A stretch of 64,000 nucleotides of DNA, taken from assembly GCA_963693365.1 (NCBI GenBank), contig CAVNZM010000010.1, forward strand, positions 2,604,001 to 2,668,000, written 5' to 3'. Shown piece after piece: positions 19,418 to 40,000 of this stretch. The translations under genes and the position numbers were made by a program. The notes beneath the pieces are model-generated. The model did no database searches. It saw only the letters and a program-made list of their open reading frames with translations, and had not been told where the DNA came from. This DNA is from Amoebidium appalachense. Its lineage: Eukaryota > Ichthyosporea. How positions within the stretch are numbered: the first letter of the stretch is position 1; every line of letters starts with the position of its first letter.

Positions 19418-21841
19418 ATGCGCCTATTAGAATCTGCACAAGCCAGGCCAGATTCACATCTCGTACTAGATACATGCACTAACTTTATTGTTGATGATTT
19501 GATAGATCTCGGTGATTATGCTGGCGGTGGTAGGAAGGAATACCCCGATGCTCTCTTGTTACCAAACACCACTCCCGCTAGACTAGGTGAACCCCTGTCT
19601 CAAAAGGAAAGCTTGCGCCGGCTTGCTAGTATGAATCGATTTGGCCCCCCTGCTCGTATTATTGGTGATACCACTGGAGACCCCCTCATAGACTCTGATA
19701 AGTATTTCTCGGAACTGTTTAAAGATAGGACCCCCGCTCAGAAACCTATTGTGTGGCCTGTAGACCCATCTATCCCCATAGAATCGATCCTCCCCTTTTT
19801 CAGTCCCGATGCCATATGGTCTGTGATATCTAGTTATAGCTCTAGTAAGTCTTGTGGACCTGATGGACTCCCTGCTGGGTTTCTTAAAATCCTTGTTCCC
19901 TCCTACCCACAAAAGGAAAGTGATCGTGCTATTAAACCTGATCTTACTATCATGTTAAGCTCTCTCTTTTCTTGGTGTGTTAAATGTGGACATGTCCCGT
20001 CATCTTGGTTAGATACCTTAGTGATCCCCATAGTTAAGAAGGACTCTGAGGGCCCCATATCATCCTTTCGCCCCATTACACTAACCCAGGTTGTTCGTAG
20101 ATTCTTTGAAGCTTGCTTACTTAGGTTATTTGCACATCACCCTAGGTTTCAATCTATTCTTCACATACACCCATGCCAATCCGCTTTTCGTAAAAACAAT
20201 TCATGTTATGTTCAAATAATGGCACTGCACGATTCTATGCAAGTTGGTGCACAATATGTTGGCTTTATTGATTGGAAAACTGCTTACGATTCTGTCTCCC
20301 CTGGTCTCCTATGGGAAAAGCTTGCTGCACGGGGTGTACCACACTGCATTGGTGTTCTGTTAGAAGCACTCTTGTCTCAAACCTATGGTAGAGCTGTGGT
20401 TAATGGGCATCTTTCATATGGTTTTGCTCGTACTAGAGGTCTCTTGCAGGGTTCATTGCTTAGCCCCTTTTTGTTTAACCTATTTATAGATGATTTGGCT
20501 GTCAAGATTTACGCCGAAAACGATGACCCTATTAATAACTTTCCGCCTGCACTTCTCTATGCTGATGATCTGTCCCTCCTTGCCCGTACCCCTAGACGCC
20601 TGCAAAGATTGTTCGATGTAGTGTCAGAGTGGTGCAAGGCAAACCTTATGATCCTTAACATAGACAAATGTGGTGTTCTTGTACCTGATATAGCTAACAA
20701 TTTACACACATTTACATTATCATCTAAACCTGTACCTATAGTTCCAGAATACAAATATCTTGGTGTTCCGGTTGATTCTGTTGGTGTTATGTTTCCCCAT
20801 ATGGTCGAAAAGAGGGTAGAGTTGGCTCGTAAGCGGTTAGCTTTCTTCTCGGCTAATATTTTTAAAGACACACCCCTCCATCCTTCTATTAGACTTACAT
20901 TTATTCGCACTTTTGTCTTCCCGGCATGTGAATATGGTTTACCCCTTCTCGCCGCTTGGATCAAGAAAGAGAGAACTAGAGCGCTTAAACCCTTGGCAAA
21001 TTTCCTTGAAGCAGAAGTTGCCTCCTTTCTATCTAACAACTGTTGTAAACCTGGGCCTGTAACGCTCTCGATATATGGTCTGGTCCCAATAGCTGCTAGA
21101 GTATCCTATCTCGCGCTGAAATTCAATAAGCACATAAGCCGCTTAAAGAAGTATTTGCCCTCCCACCCTCTCTTCTCTATCCGACCTGTCCCCTCCTCAC
21201 CTCTCCCCTCTTTCCTCCCCTCTCTCTCCCCTTCTCCCCTGGGCACAAATACAAATAAACCCCGCAATAGTGTGTGTGTGACTTTGGACTGCCACTTACT
21301 TATTAAACATGTACACAATCACAAGATAATCACGCAATATAACAAATGGAAAAAGATACCACACGACACTAGACCCGATGAAAGCATACACCTTGAAAAA
21401 CTAAGCCTTATGTCTCGTTTTATATATACTGACCGCCTCAACCATATTGCCAAATATGGCACTCGCAAGTGTATAACACCTAAATACATATTACCTTCCT
21501 GTAGAACTGGTCTTTCTCTAGCTGATGGTATTATTGATCAATTACCACGCTTTTACTGTACACGTGCTATACAGTGGAGATCTAATAAGTATAAGGTGGC
21601 ATCATTTGCATGCCCAAACAACACACACACACACCAGTTTAACCGGTCATGTATCGCCAAATGTAGTTTGATAGACCACATAATACCGCAACACACACAC
21701 GTCACATTCACAACAGACACCCAGAAAGATAGCCTACCTGTAAATTACAACATCCTTGATTTTATACTAAACACGCGTAACTACGACCTGTTTATTAGAT
21801 GTATTGATTGGCTTGAGAAACACATCACTACAAAATTATAG
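19418..21841 (+). CDS. LINE reverse transcriptase (ORF2-like, 807 aa)
   Basis: The frame is unbroken. It has the linker typical upstream of LINE reverse transcriptases (DKYFSELFKD), then SCGPDGLPAGFLK, FRPITLTQVVRRFFEACLL, the first catalytic Asp in YVGFIDWKTAYDSV, the LLQGSLLSPFLFNLFIDDL block and the catalytic YADD box (ALLYADDLSLLAR). These are the standard fingers and palm motifs of non-LTR reverse transcriptases. The C-terminal part has a Cys/His cluster (CPNNTHTHQFNRSCIAKC) like the terminal knuckle of many LINEs. The His-Thr run within it comes from a short CA tract. The ATG is simply the first in the open frame; the natural start and the endonuclease lie outside the truncated copy. 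An intact frame suggests a recent insertion. Confidence 0.92.
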   Translation: MRLLESAQARPDSHLVLDTCTNFIVDDLIDLGDYAGGGRKEYPDALLLPNTTPARLGEPLSQKESLRRLASMNRFGPPARIIGDTTGDPLIDSDKYFSELFKDRTPAQKPIVWPVDPSIPIESILPFFSPDAIWSVISSYSSSKSCGPDGLPAGFLKILVPSYPQKESDRAIKPDLTIMLSSLFSWCVKCGHVPSSWLDTLVIPIVKKDSEGPISSFRPITLTQVVRRFFEACLLRLFAHHPRFQSILHIHPCQSAFRKNNSCYVQIMALHDSMQVGAQYVGFIDWKTAYDSVSPGLLWEKLAARGVPHCIGVLLEALLSQTYGRAVVNGHLSYGFARTRGLLQGSLLSPFLFNLFIDDLAVKIYAENDDPINNFPPALLYADDLSLLARTPRRLQRLFDVVSEWCKANLMILNIDKCGVLVPDIANNLHTFTLSSKPVPIVPEYKYLGVPVDSVGVMFPHMVEKRVELARKRLAFFSANIFKDTPLHPSIRLTFIRTFVFPACEYGLPLLAAWIKKERTRALKPLANFLEAEVASFLSNNCCKPGPVTLSIYGLVPIAARVSYLALKFNKHISRLKKYLPSHPLFSIRPVPSSPLPSFLPSLSPSPLGTNTNKPRNSVCVTLDCHLLIKHVHNHKIITQYNKWKKIPHDTRPDESIHLEKLSLMSRFIYTDRLNHIAKYGTRKCITPKYILPSCRTGLSLADGIIDQLPRFYCTRAIQWRSNKYKVASFACPNNTHTHQFNRSCIAKCSLIDHIIPQHTHVTFTTDTQKDSLPVNYNILDFILNTRNYDLFIRCIDWLEKHITTKL

Positions 21842-21861
21842 CGCACGCGCACACACACACA

Positions 21862-21926
<65 letters not shown>

Positions 21927-21958
21927 CCAGCTGATACCGAGTGTCCCGAGGGGAGCCC

Positions 21959-22002
<44 letters not shown>
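19418..22002 (+). mobile_element. 5'-truncated LINE (non-LTR retrotransposon) with poly-A tail
   Basis: The element consists of a reverse transcriptase frame, a short 3' untranslated part that includes (CA)n at 21845-21925, and a tail of 40 A at 21963-22002. No endonuclease domain precedes the reverse transcriptase, so the 5' end is probably truncated, as is usual for LINEs. I could not find a target-site duplication. Confidence 0.88.
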
Positions 22003-22003
<1 letters not shown>

Positions 22004-25000
22004 GGGGAACCCCAACTAATTGATTTCTCCTTGTAGTCTTTATGGTGTCTCGTAGAGAAAGTAAACCCTGATATATAGTCACCACCCGACATCTATGTAC
22101 GTGATCATGATATACCGCTGAGGGGATATTCCGAGCAAACCCCCCCCCCCCCCATACCTGAGACTGGTTCTCTTTGCCTCGAGTAAACAGCGTAAACCCC
22201 AAAGTATTACGCATGCTGATGAACGTCCCACGGGACCCACACTCTACTAGTGTGTGCGCCTGCATGTGACCGCCGCGGGGCTCACGCCCATCATCAGTTG
22301 GGCCGTGCTAACCTGTTTGTATGTACGTGAAACGGGCCCATTTATGATACCTGGAGTACGTCCATATGTACGTGAAACTGGCCCATGTTTGATTCAAGGG
22401 GCCCGGGGGAACACGTCCATTCCAACTGTTCAAAACCTGCTCACGTTCGATAAAGATCTTGCGTCAATCGGCCCATGTTTTGATTCAAGCGGCACGTGCA
22501 ACTTTGAAACTTCAAAACCTCACGTTCGATAAGTCTTGCGTGAACCTTCCCGTAATATTCAGGAAAACTGTGAATCCTAGGGTTCGTTTTTCACACGAAC
22601 CGTTAGAGGTTTTGGGATACCGAAATGATAGACGTCCCTTGAAATATTGATGCAAAAGTTTAGGAGGTTTCCCTTGTGCTGCTCAGGATCTGACTGGTGC
22701 TGCTTCTTAGCGAGGCGTTCTATAGAATCTGTACTGAAGTGAGTGTGCATATAGTTCGCCACGAGCAAATATGTACCTACGCGACGTGTACAGCTGTGCG
22801 TGCACGTGGGGGCAAGCTGCCGCTGCCACGTGTACATGCATGCATTAGTACACGTGGGCGCAACACGGCGTTACAGCTGCCATGCATGAGCGTGATCATG
22901 ATGCTGCACGTAGAGCCCGCGTCCACGAGCAAGAAGCGTTTACGTGAATATTGGTGAGGGGGCTGGATACCGAGTCGCGGCATTGAAAGCTCGAGCTCGT
23001 GTCACACTCCAATGAATGCATCACCGGTATATCATTCATCAATATGGTAAATCCTTCTATAATTCTAAATCTGGTTGACTTTCGCCATGGACACTTTTGC
23101 TCTGCTTCGTTTTTGATCTGGACTGTAGTAGAGTCGGCTTACATACGTAAAGGTATTCGAAGAACTGCAGGCAGCATAATTGTTTCGTTGTCAGTTTGTT
23201 TCTGTGGCAATTTCCCTGCAACTTCTTGATCGGGGATCGCACAGTCTAGCCAGAGGAATGCTCAGGCAACAGATTCACATACCAGAATTTACAAATTATT
23301 ACTACGCAATAAATCAGTGACTAAGGAAAGGAAAAGAAAAAACAAATACACCTTCAACAATACAATATATCAGCTCAAAATACGGAAACAACATAAAACT
23401 AACGTGCATCTATCATAACTTCTTGATACTAGCAACCTGACATGGTATAGGCTGCGGATGTTCTATTGCCTTATTCTCACTGCGGAATGCCATTCTATCG
23501 TCCGCTGCCCCGGCCACAGCAGCCCCGGGGTAGACTAATAATTGCTGCAGGTGCCGCTGTTGTAAAGCTAAACAGTTTCACCAAGAGCATTCTCAACAAA
23601 AAATGGGGATAATAGAAATATTTCAGATTTTTGGGAACTTTTCCTGAAAATCTGGCATGGAGGACTAGTTGTTGATAATTCTTGGCACTGCGGATCATGG
23701 TCATACTCAATGGCATTTGAGGAATTTCACACATGCGTGCCGCATCCCCATGCAGGAAGGATCGGATATCCGGAACTTCGTTTTGTGTGTGTGTGTGTGT
23801 GTTTGGTTTTTGGTCACCCGGCATTCTTTTTATAAACACGAAAAGCATATCGATAATGCTTATGAACCGAAGGAACTTCTAACCACAACGTATTTTATTC
23901 TTCTACGTTGAATGAACCCGGGGACTGACTGCTCTTGATCGTCGCCGTGACCGGAGCATGCTGGAATGCTTCGGCTATTTTTATCAGAGTGCCAAGGCAG
24001 CCTGGACGTGACAGGAAGGCTGGGCTCACGTGACACGCGGCCAGCCTGAACGAGTTTCGGCGGGGAGGCGTTTACTGTTGAAGTTCCCCAAGAGTACCTG
24101 GCAGCATTGAAAGTAAGTGACAGTAGCCGGTGAGTAGGCTGTATCCGGATACTGTTTTGCATCTCTAGACTTGCGCGGTGCAGTTGACCATCAGTGACCG
24201 TGAGTGCTGTAATTACAAAGAGGTTATAACCGCTAGACCGGAGTACCCGTGAAGGCTTTGTAAGACGGTCGCCGTGAGGCTCAGCCACAGTTCTACTCAG
24301 TTGTGGTTGGTCACAGTGGCATGCCCGGGTGTCGCCATAGCATCAACTTTGGCCGCGACATCAGTACTACCGTCTAAATAGCAACTCCCGGCGGTCCGCG
24401 TGAGTTTAGCAACGATCATGTTGACTAATTCAATGAACTATAGGCTATATATCACCGTGAATAACTTTTGTGTTTGTAGATCTATGTCCAGTGATTGAAG
24501 TCACTATCAACTTTGGCTAGCAATGGTACTGTAGACTAGTACTGCGATTGAAACGCAAGGGCATCGGACTCCGGCGCGTTCCCCGTTGACTTCGAGACGC
24601 AGTGGTACGAGTCAAAGTTTCGGACGAGAAGTTGATTCGTAGTAACAGAAGCCTTATCACTGTGACTATTACTTGAATTGCAATATAATAATGCTTGAAG
24701 CCTTTGAATCAGCTGTGACTCCCGCTCTACCTGAACTCTGTTCCGGGTTTTGAATGCCAAACGTTCCGGGCTGCAGCTGGTTCGGCAACCATCGTGGTAG
24801 TGATCGACCGTCCTGGTTTCAACTTGAACCGTGGCCTCAGTACTACTGACACTACGGGCCGGGCGTTACTGACTGTGACCTAAGGCGGTTCAACGGTGGC
24901 GGCGGGGCCCGTCAAACTTTTTAAGTTTGCTGCAGGCAGGCTTAGTAAAGACGTACGACGGTCGTAACCAATCAGTAATGCCAGCCAGAACTTAACTCGA

Positions 25001-25031
25001 TCCGCAAGGGCCATCTCCTCATTCGCTCACG
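22003..25031. other. Intergenic region upstream of the first paralogue
   Basis: No gene supported. It contains a C-run at 22140-22154, a direct duplication at 22380-22541 and a short GT tract near 23786. The stretch 22600-25030 is unusually free of homopolymers and microsatellites compared with the rest of the window. It presumably includes the promoter of the gene starting at 25032; a CCAAT motif is at 24969-24973. Confidence 0.5.
22380..22541 (+). repeat. Diverged direct duplication, about 85 bp unit
   Basis: Two units (22380-22464 and 22471-22541) share GCCCATGTTTGATTCAAG-like starts and a CACGTTCGATAA...CTTGCGT end. A shorter related piece with GTACGTGAAACGGGCCCAT lies just upstream. Confidence 0.7.
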
Positions 25032-32755
<7,724 letters not shown>

Positions 32756-33762
32756 TTGGTGCAGAAAGTCAACAGAAGAAAGTAGGATGGAGGGAGGGTT
32801 GGGGTGGGGTAGGGGGTGGGGGTGGGGGGTGGGGCAGCACTGAAGGGAAGTTGGCTTTATTCAATAACCTGATTTTTCGTGAATTTTTGGTGTTGCAGGT
32901 TTCTTGTGAGATAACTTAAATCACAAGTATTTTTGGGCGCGGGAGGGGGGGAGGGGGGATGGGGGGGTGGGGAGGGGGGGGGGGGGGTCTTTTTCTTGTT
33001 GTTGTTGCATGGCCCTTAACCGCTGCGGCAAAAAATAGCCTCCTTTTTTGTGAATCTAGTGACGTCACGGCATGATGGGCCACAAATAGAGCCATGCCCT
33101 GTGCACCGTTGGATGTGACTGCCATCAACGCGCCTTAACTTATTCTTGTGCCTGTCCTATAATAATGGCCTATTTTTAATATTGTTATTTAGTTTTTAAA
33201 TCGTTCATCTTATTGGTGTTTTTATGGGACGTGTGACATGTGTCTCCTTTGTCAACATTGTGCGCATCCACATGCAAGTTGATGAATCACGTGGCTGCTG
33301 TGGGCTGGCCCCACATGAGTGCCCCGGTGTGCAATGAAGCCCACAACAACAGTTTTGAATATTAGATAGTGAAACTACGCTTTTACACCAAGCATCGTCA
33401 TGACAAGTTACCTCGTAAACAGTTTTAGAGGACCTCTTATATAGTTTTTGAAACTGTGTAATTGTTGCCTTAGGCAAGGGGCCAAATTACATAAACTACA
33501 ATTTGTTTTCCCAAACTAATTATGTCATGCCCCCCTCCCCCCCCCCCCCCCCCTCCCCCCTGCCTCCCCAGCCCCCCCTTTCCCCCCCCCCCCCCCCCCC
33601 TGCCCCCACCACCACCACCACTACCACACACATGCCTCCCTCCTCCTCCTCCCCCCCCTCGCCCCCCCCACTACCCCCCTCCCCTTGCCCCCGCCCATTG
33701 GCCCTTTCAGACATGCCACCTATTGCCCTCCGGGCAAATACACAAAATGCAACTTGCCCCCC

Positions 33763-33793
<31 letters not shown>

Positions 33794-33889
33794 GCCCCTC
33801 CAACCCACATACTATGACACGTACACCCCACGTGCAGAGCTGTGCATGCACACACACAGCCACGCACACGCTCTCAGAATCCCTTGAGG

Positions 33890-34003
<114 letters not shown>

Positions 34004-34074
34004 ACCACACCGTCTCCATTAGGGGTTCTTGATTTTGAACGTCGGGGAGGGGGCTAGTAGCTAGGTTGGGGGGG

Positions 34075-35222
<1,148 letters not shown>

Positions 35223-36175
35223 CCAACAGGGCGGAGATTGATATTAACACTCCCCCTCCCCCCCATTGCAAATCCGAGTCTTTCCGTTAAGCTCGTGCAT
35301 GCACATTTAACTAGAAAGTACATCGTGTGGGCCAATCATAATAAGCACTCATGGCCGGATTTTGAGCCGATTTATAATAATAATAATAAATTGCTACTTG
35401 TCACCCTTCTTGTAGGCTTTCCTCCCTCTCCCCCTACCACACCACCACCAACACCACCGCATACCACACGGCCACTGACCCGGCAACTTCGGAGCCTTAA
35501 GCGAGAAAACTTTGTGACACCAATCATAACCTAAAAAAATCATCCTGGATTGTGCATGAACTAAAACCTGCCCTCCCTCCCCCCACCCCCCCGCCCCCCC
35601 CACCCGTATACCGTACACACCACCACCCCACTGTGTGCATCACGTGCACCAAAAGTTCATTCTCAGTGTGATCCCCACGGTGTCCCTCCCCATATAGGTC
35701 CTCACATTTCGCACACATATTCATGCACACACACGCACGCCTGCGCGCCCGCATGCACACACAAACACACACACAGGCACACACGCACACGCATACTGCA
35801 GCACACAAGCACACACACTAAAGAAACATTGAAGAGATCAACAGATCAAAGCTAAGTGACATGAAGGGAGGGGGAGGGGGGGGGGGGGGGGGAGGAGGGG
35901 TTGAATTTGCTGTTAAGTACGAAGTACACATAAACGACGGATAATAGGATGCAGAGCGCAAACCACACATAAAGAGTATGCCTAATATACGTGGGTGAGG
36001 GAGGCTGGAGGGGAGGGAGGAGATCACACCTGAGGGTGCTGGTGCCTAATATTAGTGGCGAATGACAGCAACTGTCGCTCTCGGGGGACCCGGGGGCGGG
36101 GGGGGGGGGGGGGGGGGGGGGATAGTCTCCAAAGGGGTGCGGTGGGGCGGGGTGGGGATTGGGGGTTGGGGGTTG

Positions 36176-36208
<33 letters not shown>

Positions 36209-36927
36209 CAGGTATGGGATTATATTGAGTCATGCACTGCCACTGGCAGGCGGGTGTTTACTTTTGAACTCCGGTGGAAAATCTCAAAATATTTTTTTTT
36301 TAAAAATAACAGTATAAATCATAATAAAAACAAAAGAATGAAAATTTAAAGTAGGAATATTAAAACAAACAGAAAATTAGGAATACAGTACTATGTGGTT
36401 AAGAAAAGATAATATGAAGATGTTTGCACAGTGATAACTGAATCGGTCACCAATATTCAGGTTACAAATCATCACGGTGTGCACATCGCTGACGGCGGCA
36501 TCAAACAACCTGAACACTCGGGCTAATTCTACACGAGCATTCAACTCCTTTAAACTGTTAAATCTAAAAACAATATATAGAATGGCTTATATACACATCT
36601 ACACACTGCACACAGTGCCAGCTGTTGTGTGTTCAGAATCTTTTGTGTTCCCACACTGAGACACCTATCGTAGAACAAGAAAATGGGCCTGAGTCCCAAT
36701 AAGTTGCAGACCTTAGTTAAACAAGCAACTCACAATTGCCTCCCTATGCTCACGTCCAGAAAGTGCCTGACCTCAGGCTGCAGCCCCCATACATACACCG
36801 CATACTGTACCGCATACTGAAAGAAAAACTTTCAAAAGTACCTAGAAGTAACGATGCATAGGTATACCTGGTCCACACACGCAGTAGAGTGCCCGCACCA
36901 CACATACATAGACCCACATACAAACCT

Positions 36928-36933
36928 TTTATT
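36928..36933 (-). promoter_or_regulatory. Candidate polyadenylation signal of paralogue B
   Basis: AATAAA on the minus strand, about 77 bases after the shifted-frame stop at 37010. Assigned by motif and position only. Confidence 0.4.
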
Positions 36934-37009
36934 CCAAAACACTGAGGCTGTCAGCACTATCACAAATGCACCGCATTGCAGTAGTGAAATATGGCTCGTG
37001 ACCACCCAC

Positions 37010-40000
37010 CTATGTGCTGCCCTTGCCAACCCCCATTTCCGGACAGCCCCTCAGTGAGCCCCGGCGTTGCCACTGGCCACTGCCCTGAGTGGTTAGGTTG
37101 CTGCCTGGGGCCGTAGGTCTGCGGCCCGTGTGGCTATTGCTGTGCGGCCGCATGCTTGCCTGACCCACAGCCAATGGCGAAACGAGCTCGCTATGATGCG
37201 GCGCATGCAATTGGCTGTTGCCTGGACGTGCAGTTTGTTGGGGTTGTGGGGGTTGGTGCTGGGCCAGGGATGTCTGCAAGGCGGCCAGGTCAAAAAGGAA
37301 TCGGTGGGTGCTGGGGGGGCTGCCTGGGTTGGACGAGGCCCGGCTGCGCGGTGTGGTGGGTGTGTGTTCCCCGGTGGTCTTGGCTGCTAACGGTCCAGAC
37401 GAGGGCGAGTGGGTACGTCCACGATAGGACGGCCGTCGGTCCAACACTGATTGGCTCCCGCTACTGATCTGTGCGGCAATTTGGTCTGCAGCGTGTGATC
37501 GCAGGGTGTCTCTCGATCCGCCTAGCCAATCCGCCGAATGCGATCCACCCGGAAGCAGCCTCTGTGCACTTGAAGACCCCATGGGCGCCTTGCCGAGGAC
37601 CATACTTGAGCCCAGCCCCATCGCAGTAAGATGGTCCCCAAGCGTTGCTCTGTGTGTGTGTAGGCGCCGTTTCAGGGTGCGCAGTCTGTGCCACGCCGTA
37701 ATCATGGTCCCGGTGCATGCAGCCGCACCCCACGCCAACAGCACCGCGGCTATAATTAGCGCCGTGTGCACCCTCGTAGTCCCATCATCATCCACAGTGC
37801 TAGCAGTGGAGTCAGTCTGGGCCTGTGGTCTTTTTTTTCCGATAGTTGATGGTCAGATCGGTGTTGGCGCCCCCTTGGCCCTGTGCCGGGCTGCCCAGCG
37901 CTTCTAGCAGCTGGTTGGCTTGGCGGCGGCGGCGACGGCGGCGGGCAGACGGGAGGGTGGCATCGACGTAGTCTAACTCCAGGGTGAAGTTGAGCACAAT
38001 GTTCGACGTCAGCACCCCGCCTTGAAGGTGCGCCTCCCAGATCTGGTTCACTGTGGCGAGATTTAGTTGTTAGGTCAAACGATTACTAGTATTCAGGGCG
38101 CATACAACAGTGACAACTCAAGACTAGAAGGCGCACGAGAGAATAATAGTACCGTGGCATTTCTGTGTGACTGGCAACCCGGACCGCCCCCTTACCAATG
38201 CGTGTAAGGCCACACCAAACTTTATACAGGCGCCCAATCCACTATGTGTACCAAAAACAAAAACTCATGTGCCAAGCAGTTGGCGGTATGACCAGGCTGT
38301 AGGCTAAGCAGTACAGGTGCAAGGCTCAGCAAAAAAAAAAAAGAAGGGGGATAGGAGGAGAAGGCAGAGGGATATGGGGCGGGGGGGGGGGGGGGGGTTG
38401 GCTGGGCTTACCTGACATGGGCAGGGTGTTATTCTTCCACACCTGCATGGACCGGACCTGGTTGTCCCATACACTCATGTTGCCTGCACCCTACAAGAAT
38501 TAGTCACACCAGCTACCTATGGCCTACCGTTAGAATTTAATAACTTTATTAAAATTCAATTTGATTCAATGTATGGCATTGGCAATGTGATGGCGCTCGC
38601 CTATTACTGCGCGTGGTAACTGTGGCCTGCACGGCTGATGTTTGCGAATGACGGGCTTAGGGTCACAGATATGATTGTTTGGGGGGGGGGGGGGGGGGGG
38701 GGAGGGGGGGGGGCTGTCAGACACTGAGGACATGTGCACTGGTTAGTGCTGTAGGCAGAAAGACACAAACAACATGCATATGCTGTGCAAATGTGGGGTC
38801 CATGTTCCACAGTGCATGCAGTGGCATCCTTATTAAGGCGGTCGCGGTGAGATGAATGGCACAGAGAGCACCGGAGCAGCATATGTAACCAACCAGAGCG
38901 GAATAAAGGCACACATCATTTTGTGCGTCGCTTGCAACCGAAAACAGTCCGATATAGGACATGGTGTAAATAGGAGTGATCACAGTCTTGGGGGGGGAGA
39001 GGTAGGGGAGGGGAGGGAAGGGGAAGGGGGTGGGGTGGGGTGGGTGGGTGGGTGGGTGAGGGGGGGAGGGAGTTAGGCACGGACCTACAAAAAGGAACTC
39101 TGTGCACACGGTGGGGCTGTCGAGCAGCAGGGGGCTGCCCTGCAGGTCGGGCAGCGGGTACAGGGCCACGCTGGCGTCGCACACCACCATGGTCGACGTC
39201 TGGCCGTCCAGGCTGGGCCGCAGCCGCGCAAGCTGCATGCCGGCCGGCACCTGGCTGTAGAAGCCCTCGGGCCCGTAGCCGCTGTACAGCGTCGCAGTGC
39301 CTAGGGCACCTGCACCACGAATTATCAGTCTCCTGTTTGCACACTACCCGTGTCATGAATCAACATGTTGAGTGCAACTATGTATATGCCTACCCGGACC
39401 TACGCGTGACACTGGTACTACGGCACTAACTGATGGAAGGGCCCATGGCAGATTGTGGGAGAAACAATAAAACCAACAAAGAAGATAAGGAATGCGGGGG
39501 AGGCCACACAATTGCAAGAGGGAGCCACGACTCACTTCTGTCCGCCACTATGACGCAGGCCAACTCCGGTGTCAGCAGCACGGTGGTGTTGATGACAAAC
39601 GAGTATTTGGACACCGACACCGACACCTGCCGCACATAGCTCTCGGGAAGCACCTGCCGCTTGCAGTAGCTGTCATGCAGCAAGCCCTCCCTTACCACAT
39701 TCTTTAACCGCACGGAGCTTAGAGCAATGGTGTCGTCAAAGGGCTTGACCACAATGCTGCCAAACACTTGCACGGTGGGGTCTAGCTCGGCCTGTGTGAT
39801 GTAGTTGGTGTAGCCGCCACCTGGGACTGATGTGGTCTGAGTGGTGACATTGGTGGTGTTGTCGATGTTAAACTCGTCCATGGTGTAGGTCGTGTTGGGC
39901 CGCGGCAAGCTGAAGTTGCCATCGTTCCTGTGTGGGGTGATCATACCACGGTCAGATCCAGACCATGGCAACCCGCAAATCATGTACACAAACACCAATC

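Noticed and set aside
19418-19600. Start of the LINE frame as a true N-terminus with endonuclease
   Set aside because: No endonuclease motifs are visible before the reverse transcriptase linker, so the first ATG is taken as an arbitrary point in a truncated copy.
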